This document shows, one piece after another, positions 7,101-13,194 of a stretch of DNA of 13,194 bases. A program made the position numbers and the translations under genes. The first letter of the stretch is position 1. Each line of letters opens with the position of its first letter. The notes beneath the pieces were generated by a model that worked only from the letters and a program-made list of their open reading frames with translations, was not told where the DNA came from and searched no databases. The DNA is from Bacteroidota bacterium (lineage in GTDB: Bacteria > Bacteroidota > Bacteroidia > Chitinophagales > Saprospiraceae): assembly GCA_029573365.1 (NCBI GenBank), contig JAKQGD010000111.1, positions 1 through 13,194 of the forward strand, in the 5' to 3' direction.

Positions 7101-10100
7101 TGATGAGACCATCAAGGCAGACAATACCGGCAGGTTTTCGCTGCCTGTCACCGAAGACCTCAGAGGTGGTGTCCATATCAAAATCTGGTATATCATCAGT
7201 AACAGACATTTTGAGCGTTCGTACAACATAAACGTACCGTGGACCAACAAGCAGTTAAATATCCGGTTTGAAACCTTCAGGGACAAAACCCTACCAGGCA
7301 GCAAAGAGGAATACAGAATTAAAATCTCAGGCTATAAAAATGAAGCCGTGGCTGCAGAGATGGTCAGTGCCATGTATGACGCTTCCCTGGACCAGTTTGT
7401 AGCTCACAGCTGGAGAAAAGACTTTTATCCGGAGTCCTGGGCCCAGCTCAACACAGAAACTCCGGGCTTCAATCTGGTGACCGGCCAGTTTTACACATAC
7501 GGCAACGTAGGTTATGAAGAAGTCAAAGAACCATTGCTGCCGACCCTGATTCCGTTGACCGAATACTACGGCTATGGGCGTGGCAGAGTGATGGCCAAGC
7601 GTGGTGGTGCCCCAAGAGAGGAGGTTCTTATGATGGATGCAGCAACTGCCCCACAGGCTGCAGAAGCAGGTAATGACATTGTAACAAATAAAGAGGCCGC
7701 AACCACTGCCCTCCAGCCAACCAAAGATGGAACCTCAGAAAAAAAGGAAGACCAGTCCTTCTCTCCTCGTAAGAACCTTAAAGAGACCGTATTTTTCTTT
7801 CCTGAGCTAAGGACCGACAAAGATGGCAACCTCATCCTTGCATATACAAATAATGAGGCCCTGACGAGATGGAAACTTATGTCTTTTGCACATACCAGGG
7901 ATTTTCGCACGGCATACGACGAAAGAACCGTTCAGACCCGCAAAGAACTGATGGTATTTCCAAATGCTCCCAGATTTATCAGAGACGGTGATGTGGTCAG
8001 CTTTACAGCCAAGGTGAGCAATCTTTCGGACCAAAACCTGAACGGAAAAGCAAGGCTTACCATAATGGATGCCATCACAATGCAGGATGTCACCAACGAA
8101 CTGGTAAAATCCCAGGCTTTTTTGAGCTTTAACATCGATAAGGGCAGGTCTCAGGGCTTGTCGTGGGATATTTTTGTACCCGACACAAAATATCAGGCTC
8201 TTACGTACACAGTCACTGTAGAGGCAGAAAATCATACCGACGGAGAAGAAAATACCATTCCTGTCGTTACAAACCGCATTTTGGTGACAGAATCCATGCC
8301 TATGTGGATAAAAGGAAATGAAACCAAAAGTTTTGATTTCAAGGCTTTCAGGACACAGGTGAGTCCTACAGCTACCGATTTCAGGTATACGGTAGAATTT
8401 ACTTCCAGCCCAATATGGTACGCCGTACAGGCCCTGCCCTATGTAAATCAGCAGTCACACGCAGGCACACAGGCCCTTGTGGACAGGCTTTACGCCAATG
8501 CACTTGCGTCAGGTATCGCCAATACTCACCCTAAAATAAAAGCCGTTTTTGACCAGTGGATGACCAGGGATAAAAATGCACTCATCAGCAATCTGTCTAA
8601 AAACGAGGAACTTAAAACCGCCATCCTTGAAGAAACACCGTGGGTCAGGCAGGCACTTACTGAGTCGGAACAAAAGAGAAACATAGCCGTCCTCTTTGAC
8701 CTCACACGTATGGCTGACGAAAAAACCACAGCCATCACCAAACTTGCCGAAAGACAGCTGCCAAACGGTGGATTTCCATGGTTTCCTGGAGGCAGGGACG
8801 ACGAGTATACTACTCAGAATGTTATGGAAAACATCGGCCACCTGTACCGTCTGGGAGTCCTCGACATGAATGATCCGATCCTGTCCAATATGACCGCACG
8901 TGCCCTCAGATACCTGGACGAAAGTCTTAAAACAAGATATGAAAAGCTGAAAGAAAATGTCAGAAAATACGGAGGCAACCTCAGTGACGACCACCTCGAC
9001 GATCTTTCAGTACATTACCTGTATACACGTACTTTTTTCAGCCACGTAAACCCGCTGCCTGATACTAAGGATGCCAAGGAATACTACTTCGGTCAAGCCA
9101 GAAAATACTGGACCAAAAGAGGACTTTACACACAAGCCCTCATAGGCCTCATTATGGACAGAAACAGTGACAAAACCGTGGACGACATCATCAGATCACT
9201 TAGAGAAAAATCCTTCAGCTCGGAGGAACTAGGCATGTACTGGAATGAAGGCAATGGTTTTTACTGGTACCAGCTACCCATAGAAAGACAAGCCACCATG
9301 ATCGAGTTATTCAGTGAGGCGGGAGGTAAAGCTAATGAAACCGACAGAATGAAGATATGGCTACTTAAAAACAAGCAGACAAACCACTGGAAAACCTCCA
9401 AAGCCACTGCAGCGGCCATATATGCTATGCTGATACAAGGCGAAACGGCAGGTATTTCCGGCTGGATCACCGAAGGCAACCTTCCGTCTGTTACCGTAGG
9501 CAGCAAGGAATTGTATGCTTCTGAACATTCGGCGGAAGCAGGCTCAGGCTACATCAAAAAGGCATGGCAGTCAGAACCTCTATCTAAGGACCTGGCCTCT
9601 GTCAAAGTGACCAACAGAAACAAATCCGTGGCGTGGGGAGCAGCCTATTACCAGTACTTCGAAAAGTCAGATAAAATTCGCGGATTTACTGATACTCCGC
9701 TTACGCTCAATAAAAAATATTACCGTGTCGATGCCTCCCCTAAAGGTAATGTCCTCGAAGAAGTCAAAGCCGGTACGGTCATTAAACCCGGCGACAAGCT
9801 CAGGGTCAGAATCGAACTGAGGGTAGACAGGCAGATGGAATACGTACACATGAAAGACATGAGGCCCAGTGGTTTCGAACCGCAAAATGTACTGTCAGAA
9901 TACAAATATCAGGGTCAACTGGGGTATTACGAAAGCACCCGCGACCTGGCCACACATTTTTACTTTGATTATCTGCCCAAAGGCACATTTGTATTTGAAT
10001 ACCCTGTCATAGCTGTGCACAAAGGAGACTTTTCGGCCGGTATAGCCACCATAGAGTGCAGCTACGCTCCCGAATTTACAAGCCATAGCGAAGGCATCAG

Positions 10101-10116
10101 GGTTAAGGTAAAATGA
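4117..10116 (+). CDS. Bacterial alpha-2-macroglobulin family protein lacking the thioester
   Basis: The 1999-residue periplasmic A2M belongs to a family whose members trap attacking proteases. Residues 1-22 are a weak signal sequence with no lipobox Cys, unlike lipoprotein E. coli A2M. Residues ~25-360 are helical and TPR-like. MG-type beta domains follow, with TTGAPVSGARV (496-506) and the MG2 signature DRSIYRPG (~581-589). A Trp cluster, PWWGWWWRMP, lies at 728-737. An A2M_N_2-like segment runs from KLKNEYAPGEKVEM (959) to MYDASLDQF (1086-1094). A low-complexity Ala/Glu/Lys-rich linker at ~1149-1215 lies where the bait region would be. The A2M core domain has FFFPELRTDKDGN (~1226-1238) and NEALTRWK. 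The helical thioester-type domain (~1420-1720) includes NGGFPWFPGG (~1550). The C-terminal domain has DMRPSGFEP (~1914) and ECSYAPEF (~1980). Where CxEQ is expected, between ALPY and YANALA, the residues are G1450-T-Q-A1453. No pbpC-like gene adjoins it. Confidence 0.93.
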   Translation: MKTLFMAAFSIIMGFSMSNIFNKDYDYEKAWQEVSKYIEQGLPKSALEKTEEIFKIAESEKNNPQLAKSVVYLSRLTMMTDEKGIEKSIERMESIIRTQSPPADRITASYLAELYQRYFDNYRWEISQRSELAGEKGPDFRTWTTGQFLATIEKWYLYSVEDKKSVNLPIENWQPILSEYDKEGVPFRPTLYEVLADRAMTFFSNYDGYTNENQQSFQVDKAEYFATAEKFIKLNTETSDPSSARYKVISLYKDILSTQIERRDKTALAAYDLQRIQYVNSQSTLQNKDELYLKALENLAGAYSEIPYHADIAAVWAEQWRADSEDSTAHVKALEICEKAAKKYSKSPGAAKCRNIITSIKMPSMQLYGENVYTAGRQLLFAMEHNNVSDAVVETVRLGKDFNEMTLNRNQEQIIEYLDKQPKVSTLNLKLNKSKWYRSQKTEFDHKSLPYGNYALIAGNKNGNTTRQYLFFTVSDLAYTTFLADGVRYVDVSDRTTGAPVSGARVTMYEQEYNPGRRRYDFRLAGEYTTDAKGRVRVSDKLERNFRITVTKGKDELDLHRYHYNYGRTENNEFRFAEFYTDRSIYRPGQVVFFKAILLHSDNNRIPSILAKEQVEVVFRDANYQEVSRQKLTSNDFGSVNGSFTIPTGKLTGNYTLEVSSSSGISGTKSINVEEYKRPTFEVVADTLRGEYQVNDMITVGGVARTLAGTAVDGASVKYRVVRTARMPWWGWWWRMPYQSQEFMVSQGTTETNAEGRYTITFEAIPDLKVAQKDNPVFNYSVEVDITDQRGETASESTTVSAGYTAFSLSANVGRETDLSDLKPIKVTSKGTQGQDVQTSGSITVSRLKEPTTVKVTKYWEGKTDYPIPSPLWEKHFPDYPAPAETDLSKWPVESKVYSGMFDTRDSIDVKNVLKPGVYKVELEATDKNRKKVVTVQYFIITDFGKKVFPKSDFLFVSKLKNEYAPGEKVEMTFGAVGKPVYVHLIAEKEGRILRDETIKADNTGRFSLPVTEDLRGGVHIKIWYIISNRHFERSYNINVPWTNKQLNIRFETFRDKTLPGSKEEYRIKISGYKNEAVAAEMVSAMYDASLDQFVAHSWRKDFYPESWAQLNTETPGFNLVTGQFYTYGNVGYEEVKEPLLPTLIPLTEYYGYGRGRVMAKRGGAPREEVLMMDAATAPQAAEAGNDIVTNKEAATTALQPTKDGTSEKKEDQSFSPRKNLKETVFFFPELRTDKDGNLILAYTNNEALTRWKLMSFAHTRDFRTAYDERTVQTRKELMVFPNAPRFIRDGDVVSFTAKVSNLSDQNLNGKARLTIMDAITMQDVTNELVKSQAFLSFNIDKGRSQGLSWDIFVPDTKYQALTYTVTVEAENHTDGEENTIPVVTNRILVTESMPMWIKGNETKSFDFKAFRTQVSPTATDFRYTVEFTSSPIWYAVQALPYVNQQSHAGTQALVDRLYANALASGIANTHPKIKAVFDQWMTRDKNALISNLSKNEELKTAILEETPWVRQALTESEQKRNIAVLFDLTRMADEKTTAITKLAERQLPNGGFPWFPGGRDDEYTTQNVMENIGHLYRLGVLDMNDPILSNMTARALRYLDESLKTRYEKLKENVRKYGGNLSDDHLDDLSVHYLYTRTFFSHVNPLPDTKDAKEYYFGQARKYWTKRGLYTQALIGLIMDRNSDKTVDDIIRSLREKSFSSEELGMYWNEGNGFYWYQLPIERQATMIELFSEAGGKANETDRMKIWLLKNKQTNHWKTSKATAAAIYAMLIQGETAGISGWITEGNLPSVTVGSKELYASEHSAEAGSGYIKKAWQSEPLSKDLASVKVTNRNKSVAWGAAYYQYFEKSDKIRGFTDTPLTLNKKYYRVDASPKGNVLEEVKAGTVIKPGDKLRVRIELRVDRQMEYVHMKDMRPSGFEPQNVLSEYKYQGQLGYYESTRDLATHFYFDYLPKGTFVFEYPVIAVHKGDFSAGIATIECSYAPEFTSHSEGIRVKVK

Positions 10117-10206
10117 CATTCACGAACCTCTGACAAATTCATCCGGGCAAACCAGCCCTAAACACTTTACGGTCTTTTTGGTTTCTTATTGGTAAAAATC
10201 AAAACC

Positions 10207-10635
10207 ATGTACGAAGCCATCAAACCCCTTCATTCCTACTTTGCCTGGGCAGTACTTTTTGTTGTTGCAGTGGCTGTGGTTCTTGCTGGTGCTGCCTTTA
10301 TCTCGGGACAGAACAGGTCCAACCAAAAAGCGGCCCTGTTTGCCGTGATTGCGGCACATATCCAGTTGCTTTTGGGACTGATTTTGTATTTTGTTTCTCC
10401 TCAGGGCATGGACAATCTCTCGTCAGCAGCCATGAAAGACCCGTTTGCCAGACTACTGGCAGTGGAGCATCCTTTGACCAATATCATCGCCATAGTGCTG
10501 ATAACACTCGGCTACAGCAGGGCCAAAAAAATGGCTTCAAATGCAGCGGCCAATAAGACCTTGTTTATTTTTTATGGTATAGCCCTCCTGTTGTTGCTAA
10601 GCAGGATACCATGGGCGGCGTGGCTGGGTCTTTAA
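10207..10635 (+). CDS. Four-TM membrane protein with three conserved-looking His
   Basis: The 142-residue integral membrane protein has four hydrophobic segments, at about 11-33, 42-64, 88-104 and 118-136. His occur at H9 (KPLHSYF), H51 (AAHIQLLLG, inside TM2) and H88 (VEHPLTN, at the start of TM3), and the chain ends SRIPWAAWLGL. I recall this as a family common in Bacteroidota, often labelled hypothetical or cytochrome-b-like. The His positions would suit haem or quinone binding, but that is inference. The frame can be opened at a TTG at 10189; the ATG at 10207 is preferred because it gives the short MYEAIKPLHS leader before TM1. It lies 90 bases after the A2M stop on the same strand, with no obvious terminator between, so read-through transcription is possible. 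Confidence 0.75.
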   Translation: MYEAIKPLHSYFAWAVLFVVAVAVVLAGAAFISGQNRSNQKAALFAVIAAHIQLLLGLILYFVSPQGMDNLSSAAMKDPFARLLAVEHPLTNIIAIVLITLGYSRAKKMASNAAANKTLFIFYGIALLLLLSRIPWAAWLGL

Positions 10636-10654
10636 AAATTTTCCATCACTGCCG

Positions 10655-10674
10655 GCTATGACGTGGGTCATGGC
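10655..10674 (+). other. 8-bp hairpin between two membrane-protein genes
   Basis: GCTATGAC (10655-10662) pairs with GTCATGGC (10667-10674, one T·G wobble) around a GTGG loop. No T-run follows, so it is not a classical terminator. GCCGG (10651-10655) and CCGGC (10688-10692) could form a larger enclosing stem. It lies 20 bases before a candidate -7 element. Confidence 0.35.
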
Positions 10675-10693
10675 TATCAAAAGACTTCCGGCT

Positions 10694-10701
10694 TATCTTT
10701 G
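10694..10701 (+). promoter_or_regulatory. Candidate -7 element for the interrupted gene
   Basis: TATCTTTG fits TAnnTTTG exactly, 74 bases before the ATG at 10776. No TTG is found at -33. Confidence 0.35.
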
Positions 10702-10775
10702 GCTTGGTTTACTCCCTCTACCTTGATTGTTGTAATTCAGGGCATGGAAATATTAAAATACCAAAAGACAAAGCG

Positions 10776-11162
10776 ATGAAAACAGGAAAATACGCCATTT
10801 TGGTCATATTGCTCTTCAACGCCATAGGAGCACTGTCTGCTGGGTATCTCTTTATGACTGACCCCTCAGGCGTAAAAATGGGAATGTCTGCGGAGATGCT
10901 CCAATAAAGTCCCTTCCATGATTTTTTTATACCCGGTGTCGTGCTTTTTGTAGTTAACGGTCTCCTTAGTGCTGTAACGTTAGTGCTCTATCTGACCGGT
11001 CACAAACTGGCACTCAGACTGGTACTGCTGCAGGGTGTGATTTTATGCACGTGGATCTTTGTGCAGATAATCATGCTCAGGCTTATACACCCTATGCACC
11101 TTGTGATGGCCGCTGCCGGCCTTTTGCTTATTTTTTATGGCATGGGCAGGAGTTACAGGTGA
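10776..11162 (+). pseudogene. Small membrane protein gene split by an in-frame TAA
   Basis: From the ATG at 10776 the frame reads MKTGKYAILVILLFNAIG...DPSGVKMGMSAEMLQ and stops at TAA (10905-10907) after 43 residues. The very same frame continues without another stop as SPFHDFFIPGVVLFVVNGL, through further hydrophobic helices (LVLLQGVILCTWIFVQIIML, LVMAAAGLLLIFYG), to a TGA at 11160-11162. Joined, the two parts give a 127-residue, roughly four-TM protein plus one missing residue. This agrees with a Bacteroidota membrane family I recall having '..DPSG..LGMP.E.L..SPF.DFLIPG..L..' across the break. So this looks like one gene with a single nonsense codon, not two genes. A GTG at 10941 could restart translation of the second part. 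Other possibilities are a base-call error or a true polymorphism. The function of the intact family is unknown. A terminator follows at once. Confidence 0.72.
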
Positions 11163-11177
11163 CTACCCGATATTAGT

Positions 11178-11212
11178 AAAAAAAAGGGCCGGAATAATTC
11201 CGACCCTTTTTT
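11178..11212. terminator. Bidirectional rho-independent terminator
   Basis: GGG (11186-11188) and CGGAA (11090+100, i.e. 11190-11194) pair with TTCCG (11198-11202) and CCC (11204-11206), with one C·A mismatch (11189/11203) and a TAA loop. A-run 11178-11185 and T-run 11207-11212 flank the stem, giving U-tracts on both strands. It separates the interrupted membrane gene from convergent hpf. Confidence 0.9.
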
Positions 11213-11245
11213 AATTTTAATTACCATTATTTTGCTGAATCGCTA

Positions 11246-11551
11246 TTACTGTCTGGCAGCCTGTGTTTTGTCATTTAGTTTTTTCAGTTGCCTTTTGACG
11301 GTTTCAAGAGCATCATCAAACGAGGATTCAAAAGTTTTGTCCGTGTTTGTAGCCACTAGGGTCTTTCCCGGAACGTTCATTTTCACTTCGACTATTTTGT
11401 CTTTTACCTGCCCGGAATTTTCCAACTTGAGGTATACTGTGGCCTCGATAATTTTTGGATAAAATTTCTCCAGTTTTTGAAGTTTATCACCAATGTAATC
11501 CTTCAACTTTTGATCGGCAGAAAAGTGAACCGCCTGAAATGTTACTGTCAT
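11246..11551 (-). CDS. hpf: Ribosome hibernation-promoting factor, short form (HPF/RaiA)
   Basis: The 101-residue product is a short-form HPF/YfiA/RaiA protein (PF02482). Such proteins bind the 30S decoding region in stationary phase and help hold ribosomes inactive. It starts MTVTFQAVHFSADQKLKDYI, with the usual beta-alpha order: the helix KDYIGDKLQKLEKFYP, the strands ATVYLKLEN and DKIVEVKMNVPGKTLVA, then the acidic SSFDDALETVKRQLKKLND helix. The C-terminal dimerisation domain of long HPFs is absent. It lies 101 bases downstream of the xer gene on the same strand, a pairing I know from many Bacteroidota. Its own -7 candidate is almost at the start codon. Confidence 0.93.
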   Translation of the reverse strand: MTVTFQAVHFSADQKLKDYIGDKLQKLEKFYPKIIEATVYLKLENSGQVKDKIVEVKMNVPGKTLVATNTDKTFESSFDDALETVKRQLKKLNDKTQAARQ

Positions 11552-11555
11552 ACTT

Positions 11556-11563
11556 CAAAAATA
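11556..11563 (-). promoter_or_regulatory. Candidate -7 element directly upstream of hpf
   Basis: On the minus strand this reads TATTTTTG, a full TAnnTTTG match, ending only four bases before the hpf ATG at 11551. If used, the transcript would be leaderless or nearly so. No TTG sits at -33. A perfect AT palindrome TATAAATTTTATA (11592-11604) lies just upstream. Confidence 0.4.
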
Positions 11564-11652
11564 TTTTATTGGTTAAGAATAATCATGAGTCTATAAATTT
11601 TATAACGGCTCAAGTGGTAAAGAAGTTTACTGTTTGTTAATAAATTGCAAAT

Positions 11653-12570
11653 TCACGGTTCGTTACCTGACCGCGGATGGGCTTTGGTGTAGGCTTCCTT
11701 AAGTTTAGAAATACTGTTGTGGGTATATACCTGTGTAGCTGCCAGATTGGCGTGGCCGAGCAACTCCTTGATGGCATTTAGGTCTGCTCCGCGGTCCAGC
11801 ATATGGGTTGCAAACGAATGCCTTAGCACATGGGGGCTTTTTTTGGAAAGGCTGGTCACGCCTGACAGTTTGCGGGTTACAATGCTATGTACGAGCCTTG
11901 GATATATTTTTTTCCCTTTGTCTGTCAGCAGCAGAGCGTCGGCATCCAGAATCAACACCTTTGCACGGGCATCCAGGTATTGTCGCACGGAAGTGATGAG
12001 GGCGTCGGTCATAGGTATGCTTCTGACTTTGTTGCCTTTGCCTACCACCCTGATTTCCTTTCTGGCGAGGTTTATATCGGAGAGTTTTAGTCCTACCAGT
12101 TCTGCCCGCCTGATGCCTGTACTGTAGAGCAGTTCTATTATAAAGTCGTCCCTATGCATGATGTAAGGGTCCTCCCCTTCCGTAGCGGCTATACTGGTTT
12201 CCAATAGCCGCCCTATGTTTGCATCCTGGACAATAACAGGCAACCTCTTGGCTTTTTTAGGTGCCACTATTTTGAGCATGGGGTTTTTAGTGACTAGTGA
12301 CCTTTTAAGTGCCCATTTATAAAACGACCTGAGGGCAGATATTTTACGGTTGACGGACTCCGCTGTCATGGCCTCTCCCATCATCAAAACGATCCAAGAC
12401 CTCACATGGGTGTGCCTTATGTCAGCAAGGTCTGAAGTCCCCATTTCCCGCAGACAAAATGCAGCAAACTGCTTCAGATCATTGCCATAGGATATATTGG
12501 TGTGTTCGCTGTACTTTTTCTCCACTCGGAGGTAAGCCAGGAAGTCGTCAATCAGCCCTTCGAATTTCAA
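11653..12570 (-). CDS. xerC: Tyrosine recombinase, XerC/XerD type
   Basis: The 305-residue site-specific recombinase is of the XerC/D family, which resolves chromosome dimers at dif. The N-terminal SAM-like core-binding domain spans ~1-100 (FLAYLRVEKKYSEHTNISY, NRKISALRSFYKWALKR). The catalytic domain keeps the full set: R154 (STGIRRAEL), K178 (VGKGNKVRSIP), H247 and R250 (HVLRHSFATHML), H273 (LLGHANL) and nucleophile Y282 (TQVYTHNS). Length is normal for Xer (~300), and nothing suggests a phage or integron integrase. The XerC rather than XerD label rests on the neighbouring hpf, as in other Bacteroidota, and is less certain than the family. A promoter candidate lies at 12586-12616. The upstream gene is divergent, so xer is probably first in a xer-hpf unit. 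Confidence 0.93.
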   Translation of the reverse strand: MKFEGLIDDFLAYLRVEKKYSEHTNISYGNDLKQFAAFCLREMGTSDLADIRHTHVRSWIVLMMGEAMTAESVNRKISALRSFYKWALKRSLVTKNPMLKIVAPKKAKRLPVIVQDANIGRLLETSIAATEGEDPYIMHRDDFIIELLYSTGIRRAELVGLKLSDINLARKEIRVVGKGNKVRSIPMTDALITSVRQYLDARAKVLILDADALLLTDKGKKIYPRLVHSIVTRKLSGVTSLSKKSPHVLRHSFATHMLDRGADLNAIKELLGHANLAATQVYTHNSISKLKEAYTKAHPRSGNEP

Positions 12571-12585
12571 GTCTTAAATTTTATA

Positions 12586-12616
12586 CAAATTAAATATTTT
12601 TTTAATGTGTGTCAAA
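12586..12616 (-). promoter_or_regulatory. Candidate promoter for xer-hpf
   Basis: On the minus strand a TTTG (12616-12613) is followed by a 19-base spacer and TTAATTTG (12593-12586), one mismatch from TAnnTTTG. Spacing fits the Bacteroidota rule. The core ends 15 bases before the ATG at 12570. Confidence 0.5.
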
Positions 12617-12671
12617 ATTTTTTCGGTTAAATTTCAAAATTTGTTACATTTATGAAAGAAATACTTATCTC

Positions 12672-13194
12672 ATGCTCGAAGCATCCGTAAAACAATTCAG
12701 ATATTACAAGCAACTCGCCGACAAGGCCATAACTCAGGTACCGAAGGAAAGTCTTTTTCATCGGTTTCATGAGGAGGACAACAGCATCGCTGTCATCATC
12801 CGGCACATGGCAGGAAACATGAAATCTCGCTGGACAAACATTTTTACTGAGGACGGCGAAAAGCCATGGAGAAACCGCGACGGAGAGTTTGAAGATCCGG
12901 GCACCGATGCTGCTCAGCTGCTACAAACGTGGAAAGACGGATGGAAGCTTTTATTTGACACCTTGGAAAGCCTGAAGAAAAAAGACCTTAAGAGAATCAT
13001 TTACATCCGCAACGAAGGGCTCACGGTATCAGATGCCATCATACGTCAATTGTGCCATTACAGCTATCACTGCGGACAGATTGTCTATAAATGCAAACAA
13101 CTCTCAGGAGGTGACTGGCAGAGCCTGTCCATTCCCCGAAAGGGGTCACAGGAATACAACCTGAAAAAATTTGAGCAGGTCAGGGAAAAACGTG
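12672..13194 (+). CDS. DUF1572 (DinB-like) family protein, 3' end cut by window
   Basis: The frame is open from the ATG at 12672 to the window edge: 174 codons with no stop. The product starts MLEASVKQFRYYKQLADKAI and carries the DUF1572 (PF07609) signatures SIAVIIRHMAGNMKSRW, DGEKPWRNRDGEFE and HYSYHCGQIVY. DUF1572 is in the DinB/YfiT-like four-helix-bundle superfamily. The expected metal triad is visible as H45 (IRHMAGN), H129 and H133 (HYSYH). Some superfamily members are thiol transferases, but the activity of DUF1572 is not known to me. Family length is ~180 residues, so only a few residues are probably missing. It diverges from xer across 101 bases. TACATTTA at 12645-12652 is a weak -7 candidate. 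Confidence 0.9.
   Translation, partial: MLEASVKQFRYYKQLADKAITQVPKESLFHRFHEEDNSIAVIIRHMAGNMKSRWTNIFTEDGEKPWRNRDGEFEDPGTDAAQLLQTWKDGWKLLFDTLESLKKKDLKRIIYIRNEGLTVSDAIIRQLCHYSYHCGQIVYKCKQLSGGDWQSLSIPRKGSQEYNLKKFEQVREKR

Noticed and set aside
10905..10907. The TAA as a programmed recoding site (selenocysteine or reassigned stop)
   Set aside because: Selenocysteine uses TGA, no recoding stem is evident, and TAA ends another gene in this window. A nonsense mutation or sequence error is simpler.
11653..12570. Tyrosine recombinase as the integrase of a mobile element
   Set aside because: Length, motifs and pairing with hpf fit chromosomal Xer. No att-like repeats, tRNA gene or element cargo is seen around it.
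1..13194. CRISPR array, prophage, IS element, tRNA/rRNA, or a new defence system
   Set aside because: I found no regular repeat-spacer pattern, transposase, phage structural genes, RNA gene, or nuclease/effector cluster. The genes read as ordinary envelope and housekeeping genes.

Overview
The window reads as a chromosomal segment of a member of the Bacteroidota. The evidence is a SprB-repeat/OmpA surface protein, several N-terminal Cys lipoproteins, a ~2000-residue bacterial alpha-2-macroglobulin (A2M), a xer–hpf gene pair, a DUF1572 (DinB-like) protein, and upstream elements matching the Bacteroidota promoter -7 consensus TAnnTTTG. The gene content would suit a Saprospiraceae- or Chitinophagales-like organism, but the genus cannot be fixed from sequence alone. 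No phage, IS element, CRISPR array, tRNA or rRNA was seen.

Layout. 1-576 (+) is the C-terminal end of a SprB-repeat/OmpA protein. It meets a convergent secreted hypothetical protein (577-1137, -) with no spacer. An AT-rich 190-base gap leads to a repeat-containing lipoprotein (1389-2096, +), which shares a bidirectional terminator with a convergent AI-2E-family permease (2171-3232, -). A small lipoprotein follows (3423-3782, +). After a 334-base non-coding gap comes the A2M gene (4117-10116, +), which takes up almost half the window. Downstream on the same strand are a four-TM protein (10207-10635) and a small membrane-protein gene interrupted by an in-frame TAA (10776-11162). Another bidirectional terminator separates these from the minus-strand pair xer (11653-12570) and hpf (11246-11551). 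A divergent DUF1572 gene starts at 12672 and runs off the window.

Function. The left and centre are mostly cell-envelope genes: peptidoglycan-anchored OmpA, lipoproteins, permease and periplasmic A2M. The right end is housekeeping: chromosome dimer resolution and ribosome hibernation. The genes look like neighbours rather than one pathway, and I find no convincing new multi-gene system.

The points most worth checking are: the A2M has lost its thioester CxEQ motif (Gly-Thr-Gln-Ala in its place); the small membrane gene is broken by one stop codon with the frame preserved on both sides; one lipoprotein is built from four copies of a ~35-40-residue unit framed by Cys pairs; and an identical 12-mer precedes two minus-strand genes and supports later start codons for both.
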